Assembly: GCA_035651635.1 (NCBI GenBank)
Contig: DASRFK010000082.1
Location: 53,197 to 117,196, forward strand
DNA: 64,000 nucleotides
Source: JANXQE01 sp035651635
GTDB lineage: Bacteria; Verrucomicrobiota; Verrucomicrobiia; Limisphaerales; UBA8199
Direction: 5' to 3'
Shown: piece after piece, positions 1 through 8,368 of the stretch
Layout of the letters: the number at the start of each line of letters is the position of its first letter
How positions within the stretch are numbered: position 1 is the stretch's first letter
Notes under the pieces: model-generated
Databases searched by the model: none
Seen by the model: the letters and a program-made list of their open reading frames with translations, nothing else
What the model was told of the DNA's origin: nothing
Position numbers and translations under genes: made by a program

Positions 1-547
1 TCACCTTCCCGCCGAACCCTTGCGCCCGCGTGCGCCCGTGGACAAAAATCGCCGCGACGCCAACGTCTTCGAGTGTTCGCGCCAGGTCCGGCGCGGTGAT
101 ATTCTGGTCATCCCAGCCTAAGCGCATTTTGGCGGTGACCGGGATGCGCACGGCATCGACCATGCCTTTAACCAGAGCCGCGGTTTTGGAAAGCTCGGTC
201 ATCATCGCCGAACCGCCGCCGACCCGGCAGACCTTTCGCACCGGACAGCCCATGTTGATGTCGATGGCGGCGATCCCCACCGACTCCAAATAAACCGCCG
301 CGTCGCGCATTTCGTCCGGCACAGAACCGAACAGCTGGACCGCGAGGGGTTGGTCCGCGGGCGAAGTCTCGATCAGTTTGAGTGCTTTGTCGCGCCGCTC
401 CAAAAGGGAGCGCGCATTCACCAGGTCCGTGGTCGCCAGGCCCAACCCGCCAATCTCGCGAACAGTCAACCGGAACGGCAGGTTGGTGTACCCTGCCAGC
501 GGCGAGAGAAACAGATTCGACTTGAGCAGCAACGGTCCCAAATGCAT
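1..547 (-). CDS. dus: tRNA-dihydrouridine synthase, DusB-like (3' end cut by window edge)
   Basis: FMN-dependent enzyme that reduces uridine to dihydrouridine in the tRNA D-loop. Only the first 182 codons are in the window and the frame is open to the left edge. The N-terminus carries the FMN-barrel motif SPLAGYTNLPFR (residues 15-26). INMGCPVRKV (98-107) holds the expected catalytic cysteine C101. TAKMRLGWDD (138-147) and VHGRTRAQGFGG (169-180) match the later barrel motifs of the family. Start chosen at the ATG at 547, just before the conserved N-terminal motif. It diverges from the propeller gene at 873. DusB versus DusA or DusC cannot be settled from this fragment. Confidence 0.9.
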   Translation of the reverse strand, partial: MHLGPLLLKSNLFLSPLAGYTNLPFRLTVREIGGLGLATTDLVNARSLLERRDKALKLIETSPADQPLAVQLFGSVPDEMRDAAVYLESVGIAAIDINMGCPVRKVCRVGGGSAMMTELSKTAALVKGMVDAVRIPVTAKMRLGWDDQNITAPDLARTLEDVGVAAIFVHGRTRAQGFGGKV

Positions 548-872
548 TGGCCCCAATATATCAGCCCGTCTCCCGGCTGCGAGGCGATTCGGCGGGGCCT
601 TCTAAGCGCGGGGTGCGGAATTCCGCCTTCGCTAGGGCTACGGCGCGACGAGGCGGAATGGGAACCGAAGTTAAGGAGCCCGGCAGAGCTGAAACCAAAT
701 GGACTCACCGCGGATGCCACGAATTAGGATCGGATAGGGCGAGGGCGGGGCTTGCTGCCCAAAAAAATCAAGGTTCGGGACGCTTCGGTTCTGCCCCATG
801 ACGATTCTGTATTGCAACGTGATTCGAGGGGCGTAGGCTCGATGTATGCATGCGTCGCGGCATGTGGGACCG
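548..872. other. Divergent intergenic region, dus / propeller gene
   Basis: About 325 bp between two divergent genes, so promoters for both should lie here. I see no strong sigma70 box pair. Short self-complementary stretches rich in ATTCCGCC and GGCGGAAT lie at about 590-665. No convincing gene; the overlapping short reading frames have no recognisable features. Confidence 0.4.
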
Positions 873-3800
873 ATGGACTTTTGGCTTCGGTGGGCACCGC
901 GTCTTTTTCTGATTTTCGGCGCGGTAGCGGGATGGGCGCAATCTGTCCCTTCTTCTACAGCTCCCCCACTCACCTATAGCAACCTGGCCACGGCTGCTTT
1001 GCTCAAGCGCACGGAGGAAATTTCCCGCTCGCTCTCCGAAGCCGGGTGTCTGCCGAGCGAATCTTTCACCAATACAACGGTGCAGCTCGAAGGGCAGTCA
1101 GTGCATCCATCGGGCCGAGTGCAGGCAAGTTGTTGCGATTATGAGTTCCGGAATGGCTTTCTCAATCGCCTGCGCCGAAGGGACCTGTTCGAGGACAAGG
1201 GGCCCGACAGTCTCATCATAAAGCATTTAACAAACGAGGTACTGACGCTGACGACGCAAGAGGCAACGAATCGCGCTTGGCAGGTGCTGGAGCGCTTGTC
1301 GTATGACCCACAAGGAGTGAGAGAGGTTTACCGGTTGAAGGTTACCGATGAAAAAATGATCGGATCTCCCGTGCGTAATGGCGGTCCGGATTTCCCTGCG
1401 GACCTTCATTTCGCCGGCGAGCTCATTTCCAGGAAGAAGATTCAGATTCGGGTGGACATGGCGCCGGCGGACACCGGGCCTTTCGGTGGGCGGACGACCC
1501 CGACAATCGGCCTTCAGTTTTTAGCCACGAGCGGCGAGCTGCTCGAAGCGTCGCTACCTGATTCCGCCAGTTTCTCGGCATTGCACTTGCGCGGACCTGA
1601 GGAGATCACCATCACGCAGGCGGCCGATCTTGCCCCGCCGCTCTTTTTCATTGTTACAAACCGGCTAGCCGGGGCCGAGGCAACCAAGCCAAAACCGGAT
1701 GTGGAAGAAGCAATCGGTAGCGCCTGGCAGGCGCTACAGCTTGCGTTGGGAACAAACAGCCCAAAGCTCATTCTGGTGGCCGACAATCTCAATGATCCGC
1801 AAGGCGTAAGCGCGGCGGTGCAACGCCGGGCCCGCGGCATTCCGTGGGCCGGCGTATCCCACTTTTTCCGTTTCAACCTTCCCTTCGCCACGGCCCAGCT
1901 CGAAAACATGGCCCGGGACCACCGGGGCATCTGCCTGCTGGCAATAGCGGGGCCGGTCGATATTCGGGCAGACTTGCTGCGGGATTTGGACGACGTGGCC
2001 ACACCGTCATTTAGTGGTGGGGACAACCAGGCTTGGCAGGAAGCCTGGAAGCAATTGCGCCAGCGGCAGCTTAATCTGCTCAATCCTCGCTTGTCCGAAT
2101 TGCTGGAGCGCCTCGGGCGACCGGAGGCATTTCCGGATCATGCGTTATTTCTGCTCATGGCCAAAAATCATTTTCCCGCGACCCTGGTCGTGGAAGAGCT
2201 GGAGTCGCGTCTGCGGGGGAAGATGCAAGTATATCCATTCCTGGGCGTCAATGAGTACCCGCCACGGGGGGGCGGAGTGACTTATTTCAACGGAACGGTT
2301 TACTCGAATGCAATGGCGGCGGTGCGGTTAAGTGGGTTCCTGCCGCTCCAGTTCGACGTAACGCGCCAGATGGCTCTGCGCATGGCCAGCCTCACTAACA
2401 TGCCAAACTATAATCCGGAACGTTTGCGCATGCTCCAATCCACCCCGCCGCCTCGGATTATCAGCGGCGAAATCTCCGCGCCGGTCCGAAACCTGGCCGG
2501 GTCATTCGGGCCGCAGCCGCTCGAGGAGTTGGTTGAGTTCTTTGGCCTGGAGAACATTCGGATGCTGCGAGCCGGCGAGCGCCTGGAGGTCTCTGAACTG
2601 AGACGATTGCGCCAATCCGAAGAAGCCCCGAAAAAGCCCAGCCCACTCGAGGGGTTCGCTGTAATCGCGGAGGGGAAAGCGCTAGGGCCGGAAGCGGTCG
2701 GCAGCTTGAATTCGGCGTTGCTGTCGGAAAGCAACCACGTGGGAGGAGGCATGAGTAGCGGCGAGTGGCCCTCCTCGGTCATCGTCTTTCGCGTGTCGCG
2801 CGGAAAAGAGTGGGCCAACGTTTTCTTTTGGTTCGGAACCAGCGAGGTTGGAGTGAAGTTTTACGGCGATTCAGGAAAGCTGATTCGCGAAACCTCGCCC
2901 TTGTTTGTCTGGAGCAGGCAGGCATTGCTGGAGCTCGCCCGCAAAGCTCTGCCCGAGAGTTCCTCGTTGGCGCAGGCTGACAAACCGCGAGCGCCCGCCG
3001 AACCGAGCGGAATTGCGCCCGGAAGGCCCGGACCCATTTCTCTCGAAACAAAAGAGATCCCACTCGCACCCAACCCGCCTGAGTGGCTGCGCTGGGAAGG
3101 TTGGTTTGGCTTAAGCAAAGACATGCGACACGTGGCCTACCATGCCAGGCAGCGGGACAAGTGGCGCGTTTTCCGCGATGGAACACCAGGCAGGACATGG
3201 GATGCCGTTCGTTGGCACAGGTTTAGTCCGGATGGCGCGCACCTCGCCTACGAGGCCAGAGAAAACGGCCAGTATTTCGTAGTCCTGGACGAGAAGGAAG
3301 GCGAGCATTTCAGCGGGATCGATTACCCGTTCCAATTCAGCCCCGATTCCGCGCGGCTGGGCTATGTGGCGACGATTGAAAAGGGCAAACAATGCGTGGT
3401 GATCGATGGCAAACGCGGGCCGGTTTTTGATACCGTGTTCCCCACGAGCTTTACCTTTAGCGACAACTCGCTCCATTTCGCCTACGCCGGACGTCGCGGC
3501 GATCGATGTTCGGCGGTTAAAGATGGCGAAGAGGTTCTGCAAGCCGACGAGATGGTCATGGATAGCGGACCGGGCAAGACCTTGTGGCCAATCTTAAGCC
3601 CGGATGGCTCGCGGATGGCGTGCGCGGTCCGCCGTGGCGGTCAATGGTGGATGGTCCTGGATCGAGTGGAGAGCTCGCCCTGGGATTCAATTTTGGATCT
3701 GAGTCTGGAAGGTCCTTCGGCAGGCTTTAGCCCGGACGGGAAACATTTTAGCTATGCCGCCGAACGGAAGGACAAAAGGTTCGTAGTAATTGACGAAAAG

Positions 3801-4559
3801 GAAAACCCTGGTGCCTGGTTTTATGGGGCGACCTTCAGTCCCGACGGGAACCACGCGGCGTTCGTCCGGGCCTCTGAATCCGGGGCGAGCAATAATTGGT
3901 GGGCGGTGGTTCTGGATGGAGTAATGGGTAAGAAATTTTTTGGCGAAATCGTGAGACCTGTTTTCAGCCCGGATGGCAAGAGATTAGCCTACGGCGTCAG
4001 CGAGGGCCGCGATGGAAACTTCGTGGCCCTCCATGGCGCGAAACAGTCGGAATACTACAAGGATGTCCAATCGATCTCCTTCAGCTCCGACAGCAAGCAC
4101 ATGGCTTTTATAGCAAACAAGGAGGACCGGACAGTACTTGTGGTGGATGGAAAGGAAAACTTCATGAGCGACTCTCCGTCCGGGGACATTCGGAGCGATT
4201 ACTTCACATTCAGTCCCGACAGTAAGCGTCTGGCTTACATAGCTCATCACGGAGGAGGAGCATACGTCGTTATCGATGGCTCGGAATATGGCCCGTACTA
4301 CGAACTCAGCCCCATGAGTGAGCAAGCCTACATTTACTTTAGTTCGGATAGCCGACATTTCGCCTTCATGGCCAACCACGATGATAAACGCTATACTCCC
4401 CGCCATCACCTCTTGGTAGTGGATGGCGTAGAACACCCGGTCCCCGGGGAATGGCTGACTGAGAGTCTGCTTCGCTGGGACTCCCCAACGGCCTTGCATT
4501 GTTTGGTGATGGGAGAGGACAAGCTATACCGGCTCGAGGCGCGAATTGCGGAAAAGTAA
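873..4559 (+). CDS. Large secreted protein with C-terminal PD40/WD40-like beta-propeller repeats
   Basis: 1228 residues from the ATG at 873; an upstream in-frame start at 846 would add nine residues before the signal peptide. Residues 1-23 form a signal peptide with a WAQS cleavage region. Residues ~25-735 match no family I recognise; a stretch near 280-350 is rich in predicted alpha/beta segments (PKLILVADN, GICLLAIAG). From ~740 to the end there are about eleven repeats of the FSPDGKHLAY type, each followed by a VVIDGKEG-like hairpin, as in TolB/PD40 propellers. That number suggests two blades sets or one large propeller. Function unknown; probably envelope or extracellular binding. Stands alone between repeat-rich spacers. 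Confidence 0.8.
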   Translation: MDFWLRWAPRLFLIFGAVAGWAQSVPSSTAPPLTYSNLATAALLKRTEEISRSLSEAGCLPSESFTNTTVQLEGQSVHPSGRVQASCCDYEFRNGFLNRLRRRDLFEDKGPDSLIIKHLTNEVLTLTTQEATNRAWQVLERLSYDPQGVREVYRLKVTDEKMIGSPVRNGGPDFPADLHFAGELISRKKIQIRVDMAPADTGPFGGRTTPTIGLQFLATSGELLEASLPDSASFSALHLRGPEEITITQAADLAPPLFFIVTNRLAGAEATKPKPDVEEAIGSAWQALQLALGTNSPKLILVADNLNDPQGVSAAVQRRARGIPWAGVSHFFRFNLPFATAQLENMARDHRGICLLAIAGPVDIRADLLRDLDDVATPSFSGGDNQAWQEAWKQLRQRQLNLLNPRLSELLERLGRPEAFPDHALFLLMAKNHFPATLVVEELESRLRGKMQVYPFLGVNEYPPRGGGVTYFNGTVYSNAMAAVRLSGFLPLQFDVTRQMALRMASLTNMPNYNPERLRMLQSTPPPRIISGEISAPVRNLAGSFGPQPLEELVEFFGLENIRMLRAGERLEVSELRRLRQSEEAPKKPSPLEGFAVIAEGKALGPEAVGSLNSALLSESNHVGGGMSSGEWPSSVIVFRVSRGKEWANVFFWFGTSEVGVKFYGDSGKLIRETSPLFVWSRQALLELARKALPESSSLAQADKPRAPAEPSGIAPGRPGPISLETKEIPLAPNPPEWLRWEGWFGLSKDMRHVAYHARQRDKWRVFRDGTPGRTWDAVRWHRFSPDGAHLAYEARENGQYFVVLDEKEGEHFSGIDYPFQFSPDSARLGYVATIEKGKQCVVIDGKRGPVFDTVFPTSFTFSDNSLHFAYAGRRGDRCSAVKDGEEVLQADEMVMDSGPGKTLWPILSPDGSRMACAVRRGGQWWMVLDRVESSPWDSILDLSLEGPSAGFSPDGKHFSYAAERKDKRFVVIDEKENPGAWFYGATFSPDGNHAAFVRASESGASNNWWAVVLDGVMGKKFFGEIVRPVFSPDGKRLAYGVSEGRDGNFVALHGAKQSEYYKDVQSISFSSDSKHMAFIANKEDRTVLVVDGKENFMSDSPSGDIRSDYFTFSPDSKRLAYIAHHGGGAYVVIDGSEYGPYYELSPMSEQAYIYFSSDSRHFAFMANHDDKRYTPRHHLLVVDGVEHPVPGEWLTESLLRWDSPTALHCLVMGEDKLYRLEARIAEK

Positions 4560-4891
4560 GCCGGGCAAGCTGGTTCATTTCGATCCCTCCCATTTCCTTT
4601 GTTACATCCCTTTAAGTGCCGAATGTGTTCATCCTGGCCTGAAGCCCAGTTTGGATCCAGTTCGCGAACGATCGAATGGGGGCCGCCGATGGCGGGCGTT
4701 GGCTGGTTTATGCTCCTTAGGAGGGCGGGATTGACTTCGATGGCGAGACTGCGTTCCACTGTCCCGGCAGTGACGTTCCCCAGCGGCGTCCCGGAGCAGC
4801 GCCAATCCCGAAACCATTCCGGCGGCGCACTGCCGAGACGCCGCTACGCCGAGGTTCATGCTGCTTTGTGGAGCGTGTGAGCCGATGCAAC

Positions 4892-4976
4892 GCGCCTTTG
4901 GCGCTTGGGTTGGATTCTACTGATATCGTTCCTAGGCCTGCGGCCTAGGCTGTTATGAGGCACGCCGTTGGCGTGC
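4892..4976. repeat. Cluster of three perfect triloop hairpins
   Basis: Three perfect inverted repeats, each with a 3-base loop: GCGCC-TTT-GGCGC at 4892-4904, CCTAGGCC-TGC-GGCCTAGG at 4931-4949 and GCACGCC-GTT-GGCGTGC at 4960-4976. No T-tract follows, so they are not ordinary Rho-independent terminators. A related pair lies at 12921-12980. Confidence 0.75.
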
Positions 4977-5124
4977 ACAGCAATTCCCTCGTCCAGTGGG
5001 TACGGCCCAGGTCAGCGCTTTCCGGTCCTCGTGCTCTTGCATTCTTTGGGGGCCGTGCTGGATTTTGCGCCTCTTGAGCCTTCTCGCGGCTAAACTCCTC
5101 AATTCGCGGTGAGAGCCCGGTGCC

Positions 5125-5252
5125 GTTAGAGCATCTTTAAAAGATCGGCTTGGGCGTGGGCACCTGGGTTTGGGGGCCCGCCTTCAGGCGGTTTGGCGCC
5201 GGGCCGCCTAAAGGCGGGACTCCAAACGGATTTTTAAAACACGCTGTTAGAG
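5125..5252 (-). repeat. Dispersed ~130-bp palindromic element, copy A
   Basis: The reverse complement aligns over its whole length with copy C (58457-58585), and more loosely with copy B (22481-22610). Ends are imperfect inverted repeats (GTTAGAGCATCTTTAAAA at the left; TTTTAAAACACGCTGTTAG at the right). The core holds two CCGCC/GGCGG tetraloop hairpins around GGCGCC. No coding capacity; resembles a REP or MITE-like element. Confidence 0.8.
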
Positions 5253-5314
5253 ATTGCGCCGGCCGGTGGGCCTTATAATACTGGACTAAAGCACCACACG
5301 GCTGCTGGTTTTTC

Positions 5315-5917
5315 ATGACCGAATGGAATATTCAATCCCGGGCGCACGCCTGCGAAGCGTGCGGTCGCGGCTTTCACGATCAGGAGAATTATCACACGCT
5401 TTTATTCGACGAAAAGGCGGCCTTTCGCCGGCTCGATATTTGCGACGCTTGCTGGCAAAAGCAATTCAGCGACGGAGCGCGCGAGCGGAAGGGCTTTATT
5501 TCGTATTGGCACGGCACCTATGAAGCCCCGCAGGTGACGCCTGAGGCAATTCAGAAGGAAACGGCCGAATCGCTGCTCCGCAAGATCATCGAGCTCAACG
5601 ACCCCCATTATATGCCGGCGGCGTACATCCTGGCAGTGATGCTCGAACGCAAGCGTTTGCTGAAAGTGAAGGAAGAACTGGTTCGCGAAGGCCAGCGGGT
5701 TTTTGTTTATGAACAGCCAAAGAGCGGCGACCTCTTTACGATCGTGGATCCCAACTTGCAGCTCAACCAATTGGAGACGGTGCAGCGGGATGTGGCGGCC
5801 TTGCTCGAACATGGATTAAACCCGCCCAATGCCGAGGCCGCGGCAACGCCGGCGCAGCCGGTTGGCATCGCGCACGGCGACGGAATTGGTCCCGCAGAGG
5901 GCGCACTCGAGCCGTGA
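5315..5917 (+). CDS. Hypothetical protein with N-terminal CxxC zinc-finger, upstream of rnc
   Basis: 200 residues. The first 45 hold two cysteine pairs (CEAC at 13-16 and CDAC at 43-46) that could bind one zinc ion. The middle (~80-160) is helical and charged, and the last 25 residues are Ala/Pro-rich. I do not recognise a named family. It ends 16 bp before the proposed rnc start, so the two genes are probably cotranscribed; a role in RNA metabolism would be a guess from position only. Start is the ATG at 5315, shortly before the first cysteine pair. Confidence 0.7.
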   Translation: MTEWNIQSRAHACEACGRGFHDQENYHTLLFDEKAAFRRLDICDACWQKQFSDGARERKGFISYWHGTYEAPQVTPEAIQKETAESLLRKIIELNDPHYMPAAYILAVMLERKRLLKVKEELVREGQRVFVYEQPKSGDLFTIVDPNLQLNQLETVQRDVAALLEHGLNPPNAEAAATPAQPVGIAHGDGIGPAEGALEP

Positions 5918-5933
5918 ACCGCTTCATCGCGCC

Positions 5934-6641
5934 GTGAGCGAATACGACGAGCTTCAGCAGCAACTGGGATATACGTTCAAGGACCTCGGTCATTTGCGCC
6001 TTGCTTTGACCCACCCGTCGGTGGCACACGAGCAAAGCGGCCCGGTCCAAACCAACCAACGTCTGGAATTCCTGGGCGACGCGGTTTTGCAATTGGTTCT
6101 GACCGTTGAGTTGTACGAGAAGTTTCCCACCTTTGGCGAAGGACCGCTCACCAAAGCACGGGCGCAACTGGTGAACCGCCGCAGCCTGGCCGAGCAGGCG
6201 AAGGACTTGCGGTTGGGGCGGTCCTTGATCGTGAGCCGGGGAGAGGAAATCTCCGGTGGCCGCGAGCGGCTCTCCGCGCTGGCGGATACCTTCGAGGCCC
6301 TGCTGGGGGCGATCTTTCTCGATGGCGGATTCGACGCCGCGCGCGAGTTTATTTTGCGCCGGTTCGCCGATTCATTCGGCGCGTTGTCCGAGATCCCAAC
6401 CCTGGAAAATCCGAAGGGCGAGTTGCAGGAATTCCTTCAGTCAAAGTCGTCCGAGGCTCCGCGTTATCACGTGGTATCGGCCACCGGCCCGGACCATGAC
6501 CGGGTTTTCGAGTGCACGGTCCACCATGCCGGGGTTGAATTGGCGCGCGGCCAGGGCAAGAGCAAGAAGGCGGCCGAGAGCGAAGCGGCGACGGCGGCGC
6601 TAAATAAGCTGCGTGAGCGTCAGAGCGCGGCGCCTGGTTGA
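5934..6641 (+). CDS. rnc: Ribonuclease III
   Basis: Double-strand-specific endoribonuclease of rRNA and mRNA processing. From the GTG at 5934 it has 235 residues, the usual length; the frame is open further upstream but that extension lacks family similarity. The signature NQRLEFLGDAVL (41-52) supplies E45 and D49, and DTFEALLGAIFLDGG (118-132) supplies the second acidic pair D118 and E121. The dsRNA-binding domain spans ~159-228 with the terminal KSKKAAESEAA helix. Follows the zinc-finger gene closely. A CCGAA-rich hairpin region begins right after the stop. Confidence 0.95.
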   Translation: MSEYDELQQQLGYTFKDLGHLRLALTHPSVAHEQSGPVQTNQRLEFLGDAVLQLVLTVELYEKFPTFGEGPLTKARAQLVNRRSLAEQAKDLRLGRSLIVSRGEEISGGRERLSALADTFEALLGAIFLDGGFDAAREFILRRFADSFGALSEIPTLENPKGELQEFLQSKSSEAPRYHVVSATGPDHDRVFECTVHHAGVELARGQGKSKKAAESEAATAALNKLRERQSAAPG

Positions 6642-6736
6642 AAATCCGAAGGCTGAAGGCCGAAATCCGAAGACCGAAAGGGGGGCGCCCGCCCTTGGAT
6701 TCGGGGTTCCGCCTTCGGATTTCGAGTTCGGATTTG
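6642..6736. repeat. CCGAA-rich inverted repeat region immediately after rnc
   Basis: The left half is built of AATCCGAAGGCTGAAGG-type units and the right half of their complements (CCGCCTTCGGATTTCGAG), with a GC-rich centre. It can fold into a long imperfect hairpin. The same units recur at 35865-36114. It may limit transcription past rnc, but there is no T-tract. Confidence 0.7.
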
Positions 6737-6862
6737 GAGGGAGGGGAATTATTCTTGAACAAGCCCTTAGCTTAGAGACAACACCCCATTCCCTCGGCAG
6801 GTCACCCGCTCATAGGCTTACGCAACGTGGCACAACGATTGGCCGCGAATTAACAAAAACCT

Positions 6863-7033
6863 ATGGCTGTCAAAAGACATCTCCGTGGCGCCTCTTCCAA
6901 GCAGCAACGCCAGTACGAGCACATCAAGAAATCGGCCCAGCGTTCCGGTCGGTACGGCAAGCGGGCTAAAGAAGTTGCCGCGCGAACGGTCATGAAGCAG
7001 CGCAAGCGGAGCAAATCCAAGAAGAAGAAGTAG
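6863..7033 (+). CDS. Small highly basic conserved-type protein (56 aa)
   Basis: ATG at 6863 to TAG at 7031-7033 gives 56 residues, begins MAVKRHLRGASSKQQRQYEH and ends in a Lys/Arg/Ser tail (RSKSKKKK). About 40 percent of residues are Lys or Arg. The QYEHIKKSAQ...YGKRAKEVAARTV pattern resembles small proteins often labelled plasmid-stabilisation-like in databases; I treat that name as uninformative. Nucleic-acid binding is an inference from charge. No strong ribosome-binding site is visible. Confidence 0.65.
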   Translation: MAVKRHLRGASSKQQRQYEHIKKSAQRSGRYGKRAKEVAARTVMKQRKRSKSKKKK

Positions 7034-7058
7034 GCGCGGGAAATCCCCTGGAACTCCC

Positions 7059-7150
7059 CTCACCCTGCCCTCTCCCCAAGGAGAGGGAACCGGAAGGAGG
7101 CTCCTACCCTCTCCCCGACGGCCCGACGGAGAAGGAACCGAGGGAGAGAA
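7059..7150. repeat. CCCTCTCC/GGAGAGGG hairpin and related purine-rich repeats
   Basis: A perfect 8-bp stem CCCTCTCC (7068-7075) / GGAGAGGG (7080-7087) with a 4-base loop, followed by a second CCCTCTCCCC and a GGAGGCTCC palindrome. It lies between the convergent 56-residue gene and topoisomerase IB, so it could separate their transcripts. No T-tract. Confidence 0.55.
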
Positions 7151-7162
7151 TAGGCAGACGCG

Positions 7163-8368
7163 CTAAAGCCCAAAGGGGTTTTGGAGTAGCCGGTCCTGCT
7201 TTTGCTGCGCTGCCAGCCGGCGCTGGAGCAATGCCAGCACCGCGGCCTCCTCCGGACGAAGGCGTGCCATGGCCCCGCTGAGTCTTCTGGCGCGCCGGCC
7301 TAACGCCCTCGCGAGCGTGCCATCCAGATATCCTTCGAGAATCTGGGGATGCACGTAGCACTTCTTGCAGATCGTCGGAGTGTTGCCCAACCGCGAAGCC
7401 ACCGACTCGATTGCCTGCACGATGTTCTTCTTGGCTTGCGCTTTGGAGTCGAACTTTTCGAACTCCTGCAAAGCCGCCGCCGCCAGCATGGTTCCAGCCC
7501 AGGTCCGGAAGTCCTTGGCCGTAAAGTCGTGGTGGCTAATCTCACGCAAGTAATCATTCACATCGGTTGACTTGACGTCCTGGAGTTCCCCGGAATCATC
7601 GACGTACTGGAACAATTCCTGGCCGGGCAGTTCCTGACATTTGCGGACGATTCGAGCCAGGCGCCGATCCCGCACGTCGATCCGGTGCTTTTTGCCGGCT
7701 TTGCCGCGAAAGTGGAAACAGATTTCCGAGCCATTGACGTCCACATGCCGGTTTTTCAAGGTGGTTAGCCCGAAGGAATCGTTCTCGCGCTCGTACTCTT
7801 CATTGCCGACGCGAATCAAGGTTGTTTCGAGCAGGCGGAGCACAGTGGCGAGAACCTTGCGCCGGCTCAGGCCTGGAGCGGCAAGATCTTTGGCGACGCG
7901 CCGGCGTATCTTCGGCAAGGCTTTGCCAAAGGCAAGCATATGCGCGTATTTGTTTTCCTCGCGCACCTCGCGCCAGCGGCGGTGATAGCGATACTGTTTT
8001 CGCTTGCGCGCGTCATAACCGGTGGCCTGCAAGTGCCCAAAAGGATCCGGGCAAATCCAAACCCGGGTCCATGCCGGCGGAATTGCCAGCGAGCGGATGC
8101 GCTGCAGGACCTCGCGGTCCTGAACGATCTGACCGATAGGATAGCGGTAGCGGAACGCCTGCCCAGCCGGTTCCCGCCGGATGCCGGGCATTTGGTCGCT
8201 CACATAGCGCAGACCGACGGTCCGGGCTGATGCGGCGGGATCGGCCAATGGGTCCAGACACTCGGCCGGTGTCGTCGGGGGACTCTCAATGTTTTTGGTC
8301 GGGCGCGCTGGTTTGCGTGCGGCCGGTCGGCTGGAGTGTTCCCGTTTCGAATGTCGCAGGCTGGCCAT
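7163..8368 (-). CDS. DNA topoisomerase IB (poxvirus/eukaryote-like type)
   Basis: Relaxes supercoils through a 3'-phosphotyrosine intermediate. The chosen ATG (8368) gives 401 residues; similarity to the family begins at GLRYVSDQMPGIRR (~52-65), so the first ~50 residues are uncertain. Catalytic features: RVGNEEY (186-192), the lysine in TLKNRHV (203-209), the TAKDFRTWAGT block (283-293), and the likely nucleophilic tyrosine in KKCYVHPQI near residue 350. The C-terminal ~50 residues are basic. The first 83 bp overlap the 3' end of the upstream lipoprotein gene in another frame on the same strand; a later non-ATG start would reduce this. Confidence 0.88.
   Translation of the reverse strand: MASLRHSKREHSSRPAARKPARPTKNIESPPTTPAECLDPLADPAASARTVGLRYVSDQMPGIRREPAGQAFRYRYPIGQIVQDREVLQRIRSLAIPPAWTRVWICPDPFGHLQATGYDARKRKQYRYHRRWREVREENKYAHMLAFGKALPKIRRRVAKDLAAPGLSRRKVLATVLRLLETTLIRVGNEEYERENDSFGLTTLKNRHVDVNGSEICFHFRGKAGKKHRIDVRDRRLARIVRKCQELPGQELFQYVDDSGELQDVKSTDVNDYLREISHHDFTAKDFRTWAGTMLAAAALQEFEKFDSKAQAKKNIVQAIESVASRLGNTPTICKKCYVHPQILEGYLDGTLARALGRRARRLSGAMARLRPEEAAVLALLQRRLAAQQKQDRLLQNPFGL

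Larger units (their letters stand above)
4560..5314. other. Long repeat-rich intergenic region without a gene
   Basis: About 755 bp. The short reading frames have no protein-like features. It contains a cluster of triloop hairpins (4892-4976) and one copy of a ~130-bp palindromic element (5125-5252), both listed separately. Confidence 0.6.

Noticed and set aside
1514..2083. 189-codon minus-strand frame inside the propeller gene
   Set aside because: Antisense to a clear coding gene; Ser/Arg/Ala-rich composition without any domain.
4740..5100. Possible short coding frames with ATG starts in the long spacer
   Set aside because: They are palindromic-repeat sequence, lack domains and are not consistent with a single frame.
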